A stretch of DNA of 64,000 nucleotides from NCBI GenBank assembly GCA_039000515.1, contig JBCFYV010011164.1, positions 37,651,234 to 37,715,233 on the forward strand. The letters run 5' to 3'. The notes under the pieces were generated by a model. It saw only the letters and a list, made by a program, of their open reading frames with translations, had not been told where the DNA came from and searched no databases. The translations under genes were made by a program, and so were the position numbers. Shown piece after piece: positions 46,101 through 61,100 of the stretch. Origin of the DNA: Timema cristinae (lineage: Eukaryota; Arthropoda; Insecta; Phasmatodea; Timematidae). How positions within the stretch are numbered: position 1 is the first letter of the stretch; each line of letters starts with the position of its first letter.

Positions 46101-49100
46101 ACAAAAGCAATGACCTTAGATATAATTGTTGAAGTGTTTATGTAATGCTCATCTGTTTTTAAGAGGCTTAGGTTTTAATTCCATCAAAGTCAAAGATAAG
46201 TTCCATGAATAGGGTTATACAGGGTATGACCAATCTGGAGGTTATTAAAAATATTATCAGGTCAAGTGTTTATAAAGCCAAAATTTAAACATGAAATTTT
46301 GTGTGTGTGCTTCAGAATTTCCTGAAAGACTATGGCTTGATATGGGTTGGCGACAAAGGGAATCAAAACTCAAACATTGCTGACAATACAATACAAAGGT
46401 TTGCATTTCCATATGTAAACTTTGACTTGGTTTGAATATATATACATAGAACTAACTTAATCTATATCTATATCAATTAATAACTATACTTCCACACACT
46501 TCAGTGGTCACAATGAAGCACTACTCTTCTAATGAACTAGACTGCCGAATATAGGAGAATCAGGATTCGATCCCTGTCGGGTGTTCTGAGGATGGTTTTT
46601 CCTAAATAGTTTCCAATTCTCCTTCCATGGGAATGTGGATGCACTTCCTCTAACTTAAACCTTCCTTATCCTTAACACTTTAGTGTAATTAGTACATAAG
46701 CGTATAACCTGAACTAGAAGTAATACGCGGCGATAAAAAATATATATTTCTACTTTCATTCAAACACATTTAGTTCCAGACTCTTCATATAATCCAATTA
46801 GATATAAAATCTAAATAAAGAGATCTAAACAGGTAGGCTAATATGTACATTTTGTCATAATGCACCTACTGCATAGTATACCAGGTTAGTATTTCTTTGT
46901 TTATCCTTAGCTATTTCCAGTATTTAAACATTTGTGGTTTAAATGAAACTACTTACTGCAGTTGCACAGATCAACTTTCATAGGACGCTATAACATTTAC
47001 TCATTCTACTCTCCTATATTCATATGTCAAGTCATGTGATCTGCAGCTGTCATTTTGGATAGATATCATCAATCCCTATAAATTAACATTATAGTAAAAT
47101 GTTATAATTCATTATCAACATCAGTTTCCAGCCTGTAGCAGGGTCTGTTTAGTAAAATGCCTTCATCTTCCTCTGTTCTTAACCATTTTCCTCTTCTAAT
47201 CGCTTCCATTCTTCTCCTCTCATATTCACACTTTCTGCGTGGATACCTAACAGAAATGTTATCATTGATGGCTGCAAAATACATGTTTTTAAGTTCTGTA
47301 AAAGATCTTTATATTAAAATTAGACTGTACCTAAGTATACAAGCATACAATATATTAAGGAGAAAAAATAAATATTTATTAATACATTTGTTTCTTCTAA
47401 GATAGGTATATTTAATATTCTTCTTTTAGGGAACAGGGTGTTTGGCATCCAGATGATTCAATCACAGGTGAACTTGTGAGTTTTGATTTACTTCTAGAGA
47501 ATATAAAATATTTGAATATTCTAGCCAATGAAGGGGAAGCCAAGATTACTTATACCGCTTCAGGAGCCACATTTAAGGTGACACGTTTTTGATAGGATCT
47601 CAGTATTAAGATAAGCCAAGAGCAATTAAGATAAAGCCATGGTTAGTAGCGTGTATGTCTACTGAGCCAAGGGTCCTGGGTTCGATTCCTGATATGGCTG
47701 AAAAATTTATCATTGGTGAAATGTGGGCTTACTCTTTCACCGTGATGAATTAATGGCCGGGGGCTGGATGTTGTGTCTGTTCTAGGTCTAAGTTAGTTTA
47801 TAAGTGATGTGCTGATATAATCAGTCATTTCTGAAAGAACACGTTAAACACCTCAACTAAATAAATAATAATAAAAATGAGAGGTTTATCAATTAGTAGG
47901 AAAATGTGAGCTCAACTTTTTTTGATTCGTGTTGAGCTCACGTCTCAGAAATCTCCTGAGTGTCGAGTCAAGTCTGACTTCAATAAAACCTAACTAAAAC
48001 TTAGCTACATAAATAAAATAAAAAAATTAGTTAATAGATTTTGAAAAAAAGTTTTTTAAAACTAAAATAAGACTATTTTTTATATTTGAAAATGTTTTAG
48101 CTATACTATATAATAAACTTATTTAAAAAATAATTTTGTGATTATTAGATTCTGAAAATTAATCATGATTAAATTTAAGATCTCTTAAGTACAGGTTTAA
48201 AATAATATTTTTGAAAATAAAACAGTTTGGCTTTAAAGATTTAGTTATAAAAAACATCCAATTCCTTTCCCATTTGAAGTATAGCTATTTAACTTACTTC
48301 ATTCTCTTCATTATATTATTTTTCCTTTTTTTATTTCTATCAATTTCCATTATTATAAATTTTGCTAGCCATTGGGCCACCTCATTATTAAATATTCATT
48401 CTGTTCTTGGTACTAACTCAGAAAATAACAAAAATCTTAAGAGTATCTCAGAAAGAAATTGAAGAATTATATTTCTTAATACACACTTTTGCACTAAAGC
48501 TTAGTTAAAACAGTACTGCACTAAGCTACTTTTGTTCAAACAACCCTATAGGGAGATGGGTTTCTATACTTTTTTTTACTTCTCCTACTTTCTATCCTTA
48601 TCTCCTACCTTACTCTGTTCAATAACAAATTTTTTCAGTTGCTGACACTGACATTTCCATGACCATTTGAACACAACCGACAGGTAGATAGAAGGAAAAA
48701 ACAATGAGTCATTGTCTACCAAACACACAATAAATCACAGAAATAACCCTATACAAGAAGCTCTACATTGCTGAGCCTATAAAGCTGTCAATCTCGCATA
48801 CCCCTACCAATTATTCATTTAAGAACATTATTCTCATTGCAAGGGATCTAACACCTTAGCTCAATCGGTAGCGTGTCTGTCTACTGAGCTAAGGGTCCCA
48901 GGTTTAATTCCCAGCATGGTCAAAAAATGTATCATTGGTGAAATGTTGGTTTACATTTTCACAGTGATGAATTAACGGATGGGGGCTGGATGTTGTGTCT
49001 GTTCAAGTCTTAAGTTAGATTATATGACATATGAAGCTACGACCGGCCTAGAAAGCTGGTAGTGGAAATTATATGGCTTGAATAAAAACTGACCCTGGCC

Positions 49101-52100
49101 ACGGGCTGGAAACACTAATGGATATAAAAAAAATCTTGCAGCAAAGCAAGGCTAAGCAAAAGATATGTGTTTTGGTCCACAAAGTCGTTAGATTTAAACT
49201 TTACTGTTACAGGCAGCCTAATGTTAGCTGTCATATATTGTGTCAGAATTTGCTTTGAGGGCCATTGTATCCTAAAAATGCATTAAAAAGGAATTACCTG
49301 AATTATCATGGTGAGGGAGATGAGAAAACCCCCCAGTGCACTCAGATGAGATTCAAACTTTGTCTCCCATAGTTGTCCACCCAATCATTTGTGAGATTTA
49401 CACCTTAAACTCTTTTACCACTTGTGCAGGTTTTATTTTGTGAAGCAGGGTTTTCTGTTGTGCATGGGTGAACTTGAGACAATTTTCCTGGTTTGTTTGC
49501 CGGCCTTACTTTATAATTTTAGTTGAAACTTATCTCTTACTGATTGTTTTTTCAAGGATCCCATATCTATACCTTTAACTATATATTCCAACGGTATTGT
49601 ATTGAAGTCGGAGCCATTCCGGTCGTATATGGAACCCAGCACTCAGATTTTTGTGGTGGATATACTCGATGGTTTCTTCCCAACAGAATTACAAGCACAA
49701 CATCCAGAGGGAGTTTCTTTCAAGGTGAAGTTACGTACATTCAAATTAGTTCCAATAAATCAAGTATAAGAGTATAAATAAAAAACCACTAAGATTGGGT
49801 ATTAATGCCACTTAAAAATATCCTACTTATGTTTGAATAAATATCCAAGTTGTTATGTTTGTTAATTAGGGTTATAGCAACATCTAATTTTATATTCTTT
49901 AAATTTAAAAATGATACCTGGACACGAGAATTGAACTCGGGACGTTTGGCTTGGTACGTCAATGCTATAACCACTGAACTATCGAGGCGTCTTCTCATAC
50001 TTTGGGCCATTATCACTCATATTTTAAGGCCGAGAGTGTTATGGACGTGAGAAAATCATCACCAACATAAATGTGATCTTACTTGATCATTATGTAGCTG
50101 ACGTTTTCTGCACATCCATCACAGACTCTGCAGCTAAATAAGTTAATTTTTTTAAACTATTATAAGTATTTTTTCAACTTTTTTCCCCACGAAATTACAC
50201 CTATAGTACACCCCTTGACCGATGGTGCCTGGTGCAGACCCCCACATCCTTATTGCTATAAACATATTTTACACATAAATAATCAATGAGTGTAATTGAG
50301 CAAATATGTTTGCTATTGCTGATGTACAAATTTATAAATGCTTTAATAATTATAACTTTAAAACATATTTGAATTTTGGCAAGAAGAGCACAATTTATGT
50401 TACATGATAAATTATATGTTATAATTGATTATACATGATTTAGCTTGTTGCTTTACATTGTATAGTGCCACATTAAGCAGTCGAATATTTTTACGATTAT
50501 TTGAGAGTATTCTTGGAAAATATATTAAATTGATTGATTATTAGGGATCTGCGAGTTTAAAATTTTCAGGCTGAGCTTTAAATAATTACTCGGGATCAGA
50601 TTGACAACTTTATAGGCTTGTAATTTCAAGCTTCTTGAAAATAATTATTTCTTTGCTTTGTATTGTGTGTCTGGTGATGAATGACTCAGGGTTTACTCTT
50701 ATCTCTACTTGTTGAGGATCTGGTTTGTGAAATAATGTATATTTAGAGAGGATAAGGGGTTTGAGTGTGATAATAACATAACAAAGAAGGTATTGTGCAG
50801 ATGACTATTTGAATGTCAAGCTGAGCAACTCTGTAAGAACACAAATATGCTTAGTTTAAGACAGTAAGTGTTCTAAGTTCTCTCTTTGGTAGGAAGCCAG
50901 CACCAAGTGAACAGTTGCACTTTGGATGGGCAGGCTAGTGCCAGCTCTACCAACATTGCAACAAGGGCATCTGCACAGGGTAGTAAGTTTTGGGGGCTGG
51001 AAAAAATGTAGAAAATTGAAAAATAATATAAATTATTATTATTAGCACCGCGTCTTACTACCCGTTCGGGTTATACGCACTTACGCTAATGTGTAATGGT
51101 AGGGTGATTGTGAGATGAAATGGAGGACCTACAGTTTAACGTGGAATCTGAACCACGGTGGAGGCCTGGCATTCCCCACATTCACAAGATGTCTTGTCAG
51201 AGGTGAAGGAAGGGTTTGGTAATCAGATAAATTTGTGCCGGGACCGAGGATTGAACCCCAGGACCCCTGGCACAGAAGTCCGACACCTTACCCCTAGACC
51301 ACCAGGTCACCTAATAATATAAAAGTAGTTATTAAAAAAAAATTGTCAACTATACCTTTCCTGTCAGAGCCTTTTTCCAAATGCCCTAAAATAACATAAT
51401 CTTTCCAAAACTTGATTAAGTCATAATTTCTCACTGGCAAGTTCACATCACTGGGCACCTCTGATGAGCTAAAAATGTTCATTTGTTCTCAAATGTGCAT
51501 CCCAGTAAGTTGATTTTATGCAGTGTTAGAGTGATAAGTGTCTTTATTTCTTATTTTGTAAATAGTAAAATCCTGTGACTATTAAATGATGATTATATTT
51601 TGTTTTGTCGGATTATCGTATTTGGTTCTAAAACAAATTTTAAACTTCAAATCAATCATTCTAGGAATTATCTTGATAACTACTGTTGTTATACTCATAT
51701 ATTATTTGACACTCTTTGAAACATATATTTTTATTATAATTCTAGCTACCATCTCTTTTACCCTTAACAGGTTATAGACAAACGAAGTGTCACCTATAAA
51801 GGGTCTGAAAATGGTTGGAAAGCATTTAATGGGGTTGGCTATAAGCTGGGGACAAACTCAGTGAACAGAATAAAGAAGTCTCCAGCAGTTCACTCAGCAA
51901 CCACTATAATACCCCGAAACAACCATGCAAAAATAACAACTCCACATATTATGAGAATGGTGCTCACAATCAAGAAGAGGAAAGAGTTATTTCTTCATTT
52001 ATTTATTTAAAACACTCTGACAAAGAGTTAAACTCAAATAAAAGTAAATCTTCAGTAAGAAAACATATCAGGAAAACAGCGGAAAACATAGATCATTCAA

Positions 52101-55100
52101 CTGTGCTAACATTATCAAAAAACAAACCAATTCATAAGATTGCCCAACATCTGAGTAGATTAAATTGTGAACCAGAATTAAAAGAAAATGACTATAGTAA
52201 CAGAAAAAAGATATTTAGAGAAAAAACAATGTGTACTTATAATAAGTTTCAACGTAGTGAAATCCAAACTAATCTTCATGATGGTGGTTCACAATTAAAT
52301 AATCAAAAGAATGATTCTGTAAAAATTACAAACTCAAAATCTGCCATAAATACACATAAAATTGTGCTATACACAATATTTGATAACAGTGAAAATATAA
52401 ATTATAATAAAAATGTTGAAAATCCTATAAAAGACGCAAAACAACTAGAGTCTAATCCAAACTATTGTGAACTTTATGGGAAGAACACGTATCTTCCTAC
52501 CTCCCTAGCCAAATTTAAGGAAATGATTTCAAATGATGCTAATATTATACTAACAAATAAAGACAGTACTTTACTAGAGTTGAATAGTAAGCCCAGTCAC
52601 ATAAGTGAAGATTCTGCTAAACAATATTGCTATCAACTCCAAACAAAAAAGCTACCATCAATATTAAGTAAAAAAAAACCTTTGCTGGAAAATTCACCTA
52701 ATGAATGGATAGATAACAGTACAATACAAGAATGCCTGACAAACACCTTTGATGACACCAGTGTTCATTTTGATATGGATAGAAATGAAACCTCACATAA
52801 TACAAGAGAAGAAAATAGTGAATTTCTAGATCTAAAAATTTCTAATGAAATAAAAAATACATCAGTCAAAGGAAGCACAAAAACAGTAGATAAATTATGT
52901 CCTTTAAACCATTTAAGTCAAAATGAATTATTTTCTCAAATAAGTCTATATAGGACAAAATCAAGTAAAAACAAAATAAGCAAGTGTGGTCATAAAGTTC
53001 AAGTACATACAATGAATAAGTCTAAAAACATTTTGAAAATTAAAAGCCAGGCACGTGTTTCTGTCTCACTTCCAAGTAATTTATTTCAAGATGTTTATTT
53101 GTCACATAAAAGTGAATGCAAATCCAAACTGCCCCAGTTAACAAATTTAAAACAGTTTACTAATGAAGAAAATTCAAAAGTTCCTTCAATTTGTGCACAT
53201 GAACATTCTAAAGCAAATAAAAATGAAAGCTGCACAAATATTACAGATGGAATGACTGAATCAAACAAAATCCATAGCACGGGGATCAAAAGTGCTAGTG
53301 AAACCAAATTGCTAGATGGATCAAACACAAAACAATTGGTTAAGTTCTCTAGCCCTATAACATGTAACTATGAGGATGATACATCTTATTTGGGCATGCA
53401 AACTTATACAAACATAGATAGAATCCCAATTATAAAACTATCCACACAGTCTTCTAAAACTAACTTACAATCTGAGCAATATGATCCAGAGGATAATGCC
53501 GAGTACGATAATGGGATGGATATATTAGAACATCCTGTGAAAGTTAGAAAGGATAAAATAAAAACCGAATTACGTAAGATTTCAGAAATAAAACCTAAAA
53601 ACACCATTAAACGAGAACAACTCATTCAATCTAAGCTAAACACTAAGATTTCATCAGGAAGATTAGTCAAGCACAAAGTTATTTATTCCCATCATTCAAA
53701 TGTTGTTGATAGAAAAATAAGCCTTGGTAGTGCAATTAATAAACCAACTCCAAATCATTGTCCAAAATTAAGAATCATGGCTGGCACAAGTCCTAAACAT
53801 GTAGGGCAAAAAAACAAAGGCCAGAATATTAATAGTGACTCAACTTCCATATCAAGTGTTCCAATGTCTGGAGCAAGAAAAGTACAAACTCCATTAAGTC
53901 AATCAAGAAAACATTCATCATCAAGAGAGATAACACTGGCTGGGAGTTTGAAGTCAAAGCAAAAGGATTTTATTATGTCACGGCAGACATTGTCCGAGAT
54001 TGAGCAGCTGAGAAGGCATACAGATGATCGAGTATCAACTGAGCACTTCTTGAATAAAGTTTCAAAAATGAAGGCTGGCGATGACAGAGAAGGAGTAACT
54101 CACGTAATCACATCAACATTATTTTTTATTTTTTTAAGTGTAGACTTGTTTCACTCTTAAGGTACACACAGTAAACTACTGATTATTCATGAGCGAGTTA
54201 TTTTGTTCGCAACTTGTCTGAGCCAACTAGGCAAACTAGACTTCCAAGTGAATTGCGGATTTCCAAAAGCTTACTCTTAACCTTGTAGCCTGTAAACACA
54301 AAATATTTTTTCTAAATAAACTTGTTTATTATGATAATAAAACAATAAATAAAAAAAATACTTTTATGAAAGTGAAATGTGATTAAAGATTAAATTTAGG
54401 CTACTATTAAATTGTAATATCTGTGCAACTGCAACTCCTCCTTTCATTATGCTCGATAATTATGATTATATTGTAGTTTTATACACGAAAGAAGGTATAG
54501 GGAAGTGCAATTGGGACAAATAAAAGGTTAATAAGTGTTGCAAATTATAACAAAAATGCCAATATTGTAGTTTAAATTATGGATTTTGTTTACCATACAG
54601 GTCAAGATTTATGGAATAAATAAATTTCAATCGATTTTGTTCAAAGTTTGTGTTCATATACTTAAACCAAATTAGGTACCATATACCTGTCTTGGTGGCC
54701 GCATGGTCTAAGATGTCACTCTTCCAATATACTAGACTGCTGTGCCGAGTGTCTCGTCACTCATCTTTGGGCCCACGCGCAGCGCGGTTTGCCCGTTCCC
54801 CCTCCCTCTTTCTGCCATGCGTGGTTAGCTGCGCACGACCTCCCCGCGCCTCGCTCGTCGAGGTTGCAAGGCTCGCGCTTCGAGAGCGCAGAGTGGTGTC
54901 CTGACTCCGGTCAACACGGGTCAGTGGTTCATGAGCGCTTGGCTCTCAGTTCCGGGAGTGGGCAGAGCTGATCGGGGATAGAGACACCGTCATGCGCGGG
55001 ATTGGAGATGGGGGTTTCGCTTTCGAGATACAGTTGTGTAACCGGACCGACCAAGGGGGGAACGCAACCAAAGACACAAATAAAGACTTGTGTTAAAACA

Positions 55101-58100
55101 TCAACCGGACAACTTTCTTCGTACAACCCCTATACTAGAACTTGTATCGCGCCCCAACTCTGGCGCGCGGACCCCTAGCCGCGACACCGGTGACCACGGG
55201 GGCAGACACATGGTCTCCCACAACATTGTATGGGTCCACGAGAGGTTTGGGCACAGGATGGTAGCAGAGAGTGGTTTGTGTTTTCACAAGCGTTGTCACC
55301 GGTTGTCACTCGTCACCAGTCCAACCAACAGACCGCCCATTCGACTAACCCTTCGGCGAAGTGAACGGAGTCGTCTCTCGACGGGGCGAGAAGGACTTGA
55401 CCCCCTTAAGAAGATAGTACTCAACCCAAGGGCGTAAATCATCGTTGTCATCGCTGCTGTCTCTTAGAACTTCTGGAAATCTACGTATCAGCTAAGTTGG
55501 CTTCGACTGTATATTTTCTCAAACCTTTCTTCCATTTCAATTGACACTCAAGTAAGTCTTAATGATATGGCTATGTTTGTTGTGTTTTGCTTACATTGGG
55601 ACTATTGGACACGTTAACCATTATTGAACTATTTGACACTAGTTTTGGTGAAACCATTAATTTAAAAAGTTTTCTATATCGTTATTATCAAACTTTAGCT
55701 AACTTTCAGTGTTATTATGTTTATAGTTAACCAATCTAAAGGGGAAGCTTAAATGTGGGTTATTCCTGCAAATGTTTCTAATAATGTAGAAGTGTTAAGA
55801 CTATTAACTATCTTTTGAATAATTTATTTACGAACAACAACCAAATAGATAGTTTTGTTTCAATGACTATAGCCAAATCTTGTTAAGATTAGGATAGTTT
55901 TATTTTCTATTTGACATGTGGGGAGGGGCAACGCCATATGCGAGGCTAGTATTGTTTACAAATATATTAGTTAATAAGATGTACCAATCTTACAATGACG
56001 TATCACTATCGAGCAGTGACAAGGTTTTGAATCAGGGAAGTACACAACTTACCCAAGTTGAACCATCAGTTCTTGTTTGTTGTAAGGAGGGACGTGGGGC
56101 CATTTCAGAGACTGGCACGCCCATGTTTAAAGACGCGAGACACATTTTCGTGATTAATGTGCCTTATTTTACCCAGATTGGGGATGATAATATAGGGGGC
56201 GCCAAATTTCGTGGATATTTTAGTAATTTTGGGATTTAATGTGTTGTTTAGTTTTGTGGTATCTAATTTTATTTGTGAATTGCAAAATGGAACACCCTGA
56301 CCCTAGTCGACTATTTAAGGATGAGTTAATCTACGAATTGACAATTCGTGGTTCTAAACCCGAAAAAACCGTTGATCAATTAAGGTCACAACTCAGTGAC
56401 GTATTTGACGTCGAGAAGGATGAGAACCGTTCTCTAGTGTTAATAGATAAAGTCCCCGCGTTTTCATTAGAACACCCCTTGCTAGCAGATAAATTTAACA
56501 ATTTGCAAACAATGATAGCTCAGTATGACAGACCTGTACCGTCGGTTGAAAAGAAAATTCGCAGTACGTTCGGTCATTTGAAATCCCGCCTGTTTAGGTT
56601 ATCACCAGAGTCGCCTGAGGAGAATACGAAGTTAGAGGAACTTAAACGATTTTGTGGCGAGTTAGAGAATCAGATGGGCGTGGCTCTCAGAAAAGAAATT
56701 AACATTAGAAAGGGAGAGCCCAACACACCGTTAGAAAACATAGGACGGGTAGAGGATCAATTACCATCTGAACGCGATTTATTGGAGGGAAATGTAGGAC
56801 AAATTCCTAGTGACAATGATCCTCAAGGCAAGAAAATCGTTCAAATTTTGAATTTAGTCCGCAAATGGAATGTGACGTTTGACCTTGGATCTAATCCCAT
56901 AGATTTCCTAGAAAAGATAGAGGAGTTAAAAAACGGCTACAAAGTAACCGACAGTGAAATGTTGACGGCCCTGCCCGAGATATTTTTAGGTCAAAATTCA
57001 CTTTGGATGCGTAACAACCACCACTACTGGACTACATGGCGTGGGTTCGTCGATTTTTTCCGATTGTGTTTTTTCCCAGCCAACTATGTAGATCAACTTG
57101 AGAGGGATATTTTTGGGTGTGTTCAGGCGCCTCTCGAACCAGTCAATGAATTCTTTATTCGTATCCAGACCCTTATCCGTAGGAGGGGGGGATTCTCTGA
57201 AACGCAGACAGTAGATCGCATTTATTCTAACTTGAGACCCTCAATTAGGATTAACATAAGAAGGTGCGAAATAGAGACCGTTGGTCAGCTGTTGCAAGTG
57301 GCTGTCCACTTCCAGCAATGTAATGATGAGATTCGGGACTACAACAGGTGGACCCAACCCAATAGGGAGGAGGCCCGTATTGTAGGGGATCGGAGGAATG
57401 AGCGGCTGGGTGTGAGTGGTAGAACTTTTGACCCAGGGAACGGCCATGGAATTTACGGTAATCGTCAGAATAGAAGTAGCCATACACCCACCAATCCCAA
57501 CCAATTTAAAGAAAAGAAGTGTTATAGATGTAATTCCAAATTCCACCTAGCGCACAACTGCGACAAACAGTCTCGGTCGAATGTTTCGGTTATGTCAGCG
57601 GAGGCAGGTCCGCGGCGTGAGGGGAGAAAACTTAATCTCAGACGTGGAATTGGGTTTCCTCGCCAGATCGTCACTAATTGCCCTCCGCGTCATTCTGGGG
57701 AAACAATGTTGTTGGGAGCCCCAGTCGAACTTGGACCTCTGAAAATAGTTGCCCTACTGGACACAGGCTCGTTACATAACGTTGTTTCGGAAGATCTATT
57801 GGGGACTCTCCGCACGCGTAGGTTAGTTAAGGACTCAGAGAGTTGTGAAATAGATTGTGTTACTGCGAGTCTTGAGAAGTTTCGGGTTGTAACGAGAATC
57901 AAGGTCTCAGTGAAAATAGCAGGATTGGCTTGGCCATTATGGTTCCTTGTCGCCCCCAGGTTGGTGACTCAAATGATCTTAGGACACAACTTTTTCCGAG
58001 CAACTAGGACCACCATTGACGTGTATTCTGGGGCGATAAGTTTTAAATCCCATCCAGGACTCCTAGTAAGGCTGACACCCCTGTCTTGCCCTGACACTCC

Positions 58101-61100
58101 TGGCGCCACTGTACTCGAAGAGACACGTGACCATAGACCCGAGTTTGAGGCAATTTTGGCCGAGTATCCCGATGTGGTCTGCGACCGAATTGGTCACACT
58201 AATGTATTTTCTCACAGCATAGAACTAGTTGACCACACCCCTGTTAGGTCAAAGGCCTACTTCTATGCCCCCCCTAAGCTTAAAATTTTGAAGGCACATA
58301 TCGAGAACTTGTTGGAGAAAGGAATAGTGAGGAGGTCTAAAAGCCCTTATGCTTCTCCCGCGTTCTTAGTAGGACGTCCCGGGCAGGAGCCACGTATGGT
58401 CGTCGATTATCGTAAGTTGAATAAGAAAATACTGTACGAGGCAACCCCTTTGCCCACCGTAGAGATGGCGTTCCAGTATTTAGGCCAGGCCCAGTATTAC
58501 ACAGTCATAGATCTGAACAAAGCTTATTACCAAATCCCTTTAACTGAGGAATCTAAGCCGTATACAGCATTCATCACGCAATGCGGCCTCTTGGAGTTCA
58601 ATTACGTCCCATTTGGTGTGTCAACTGGAGCACAAATACTATCACGGCTATTACATACCGTGTTCTCAGATATACAGTTTAAGTATGTCTTCAACTATTT
58701 AGATGACCTGGTTATCTATTCTAACGAATTGGAGGACCATAAGAGACATGTTAGGGAAGTTTTGAACAGGTTGAGGGCGGCCAATTTGACAGTGAACCCG
58801 AAGAAGCTAAGGTTGGCAGTTCCAGAGATAGAGTATCTGGGTCACGTGGTATCCCACCAGGGGGTGTCTATAAACCCCGAGCGTGTCCGACCTATTAAGG
58901 AGTTCCCCGTCCCTGTCAACCAAAAGAAAGTTTCCAGATTTCTCGGTATGGTAAGTTTTTTTGGAAGGTTCATTCCAAAATTGGCGAGTTTGGCGGGACC
59001 CTTGTACCACTTAAAGAAAAAGGGAGTTCCGTTCGTTTGGTCTCCCGAGTGTCAGGCATCCTTTGACGCCTTGAAGCGTTCATTGTCTGGCCCCCCCGTA
59101 TTAAAGATGGCCGATTTTTCTAAAAGGTTTGTTCTCCAAACTGATGCTTGTTCGACTGGGTTGGGAGCCGTCCTTTGTCAAGAGACTGATGGGTCTCTTC
59201 AACCAATCGCGTACGCTAGTCGTACTCTGCATTCTCATGAGCGTAATTATTCTACCTTTGAGTTGGAGGCCCTCGGAATAGTGTACGCCACCGACCGGTT
59301 TAGAGAATATCTCGAACACCACCCTTTTGACTTGTATACTGATAATTCGGCTCTCTCGTGGTTGTTAAGACATCCTAGGCAGATCGGAAAGATAGGACGT
59401 TGGGTGGCGAAATTGCAGTCACTTAGATTCGAGATTGCTCATGTTTCAGGGGCGGACAACCCGGTAGCCGATTCCTTGTCTCGTATGTTTGAGGAACCCG
59501 ATGACCGTGGGAATGGGGGTCCTCAGGTGGCCCAGGCAGTTTTGGGCGTGTTGAGCAAAATCCCTGAAGTGTTTACCCCGATCGGAGAAGCTCAGAGAAA
59601 GGATCCGGAGTTGTCGAACCTGATTCAATCTTGCGAAGACAGGACTAATCCCGATCACCTTAAACTGCTTAACGGGTCTCTCTTGATACGGCCCAACTAT
59701 CGTGCAGGTTGGAAGGTTTACGTTCCCCATAGTTTGGCTAGGATGATATTTGCGTATTATCACGAGTCCCCGGTGGGGGGGCACTTAGGTGCGAACAAGA
59801 CCATAGGTAAAATCTGTTTGTATTTTTATTGGAAAGAGATGAAAGCGGAAATCCGGGACTGGGTTAGGAAATGTGAGGTGTGTCTTAGGGCTAAGCCTGC
59901 TAGGAATCGCCGATACGGGATGTTAAATTCAGGAGTTGCTAGCTTCCCGCTTGACAGAGTTTTTATTGATCTGTTCGGTGCCTTACCAAGGTCATGGAAA
60001 GGACACAACGTTTTACTTACCATAGTTGATGGCTTCTCGAAGTTTGTGTGGATGACGCCATTGAGAGTGGCAACTTCCAACTCTGTAGTTGACGCTCTTG
60101 ATTCTACCTTGTTTCGCAACTTTGGGTACCCTCATATCCTGGTGTCCGACAACGCGAGCCAGTTTACATCCAAAATATTTGAGGATATGTGTTTTAACAA
60201 TGGTATAAAACATGTTACCACGACCCCTTACTATCCGCAACCTTCGCACGTGGAAAGGTTCCATCGGAACCTCAAGGCCGCCTTGATTGCCTTTCACCAC
60301 GTTCACCATAAGGACTGGGATAAAAACCTGACGCCATTGCAAATAGCGTTTAATAGCGCTGTACATGACAGTCACAGGAAGACCCCTTCCTCCTTGATGT
60401 TAGGTCATGACTTACTTTCTCCCATCAACCTGAGGTGGGAAATACTCCCGGGAGCCTTAGAGGATCAATCTGACAGATGCATTGAGGCCGAGTGGGGGGA
60501 AGCTTTATGCCAGCTGAAAAAAACACAGAGTAAGGTAGCACGCAGGTACGACGCAGGGAGGTATCCGGTACCATACAAGGTCGGGGATAAAGTCGTATAC
60601 GAATTACATAATTACAGTAGAGCGGTTGACGGCAAAACGGCAAAGTTGGATTACCGGTGGTCAGCTCCGACGGTCATATCCAAGTTTCTCACCCCTGTTA
60701 CAGTCCAATTATTGGATCCTGTCACTGGTCTGGCCACGCGTCGTGCCCATGTCACGCAACTAAAACCTTGTCACTGACTCAGAGAGTGAACCTAGTTCTT
60801 AAGTTGTCTTGTGGTTTATATGTATGTTTTGCTTGAAGAAGAAAATTGTGTATTTATGAGCTGTTGTTCATTTCCGTATGTTGCGTGTACCGCATATCTC
60901 AGCATAATGAAAATAGGTTGTGAGTGCTCTTTGCTAAGACGAAAATAAGTGCTCCTAGATTATACGGGGCAAACAAGGGACTGAGTGAACTAAGAGTGAA
61001 CATAAGTTATAATGACTTGGTGTTAAGCCAACGGGATCTCTGTTTCTTTTTTTTCCTAGAAAATGCATTTCCAATCATTTGCCGAATTTTGGTAGAGATA

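Noticed and set aside
51586..51777. 63-codon membrane protein gene
   Set aside because: Runs through the T-rich acceptor region of UBXN11 exon 7; composition explains the hydrophobicity.
54650..55437. Small coding genes in the LTR and leader
   Set aside because: The same frames repeat in the 3' LTR and arise from GC-rich LTR sequence; no domain seen.
56239..56286. ATG 56239 as Gag-Pol start with a signal-like leader
   Set aside because: A hydrophobic leader is not expected on a Ty3 Gag; ATG 56287 gives a normal acidic/basic start.
57241..60643. Minus-strand open frames opposite Gag-Pol
   Set aside because: Antisense shadows of a long GC-balanced coding frame.
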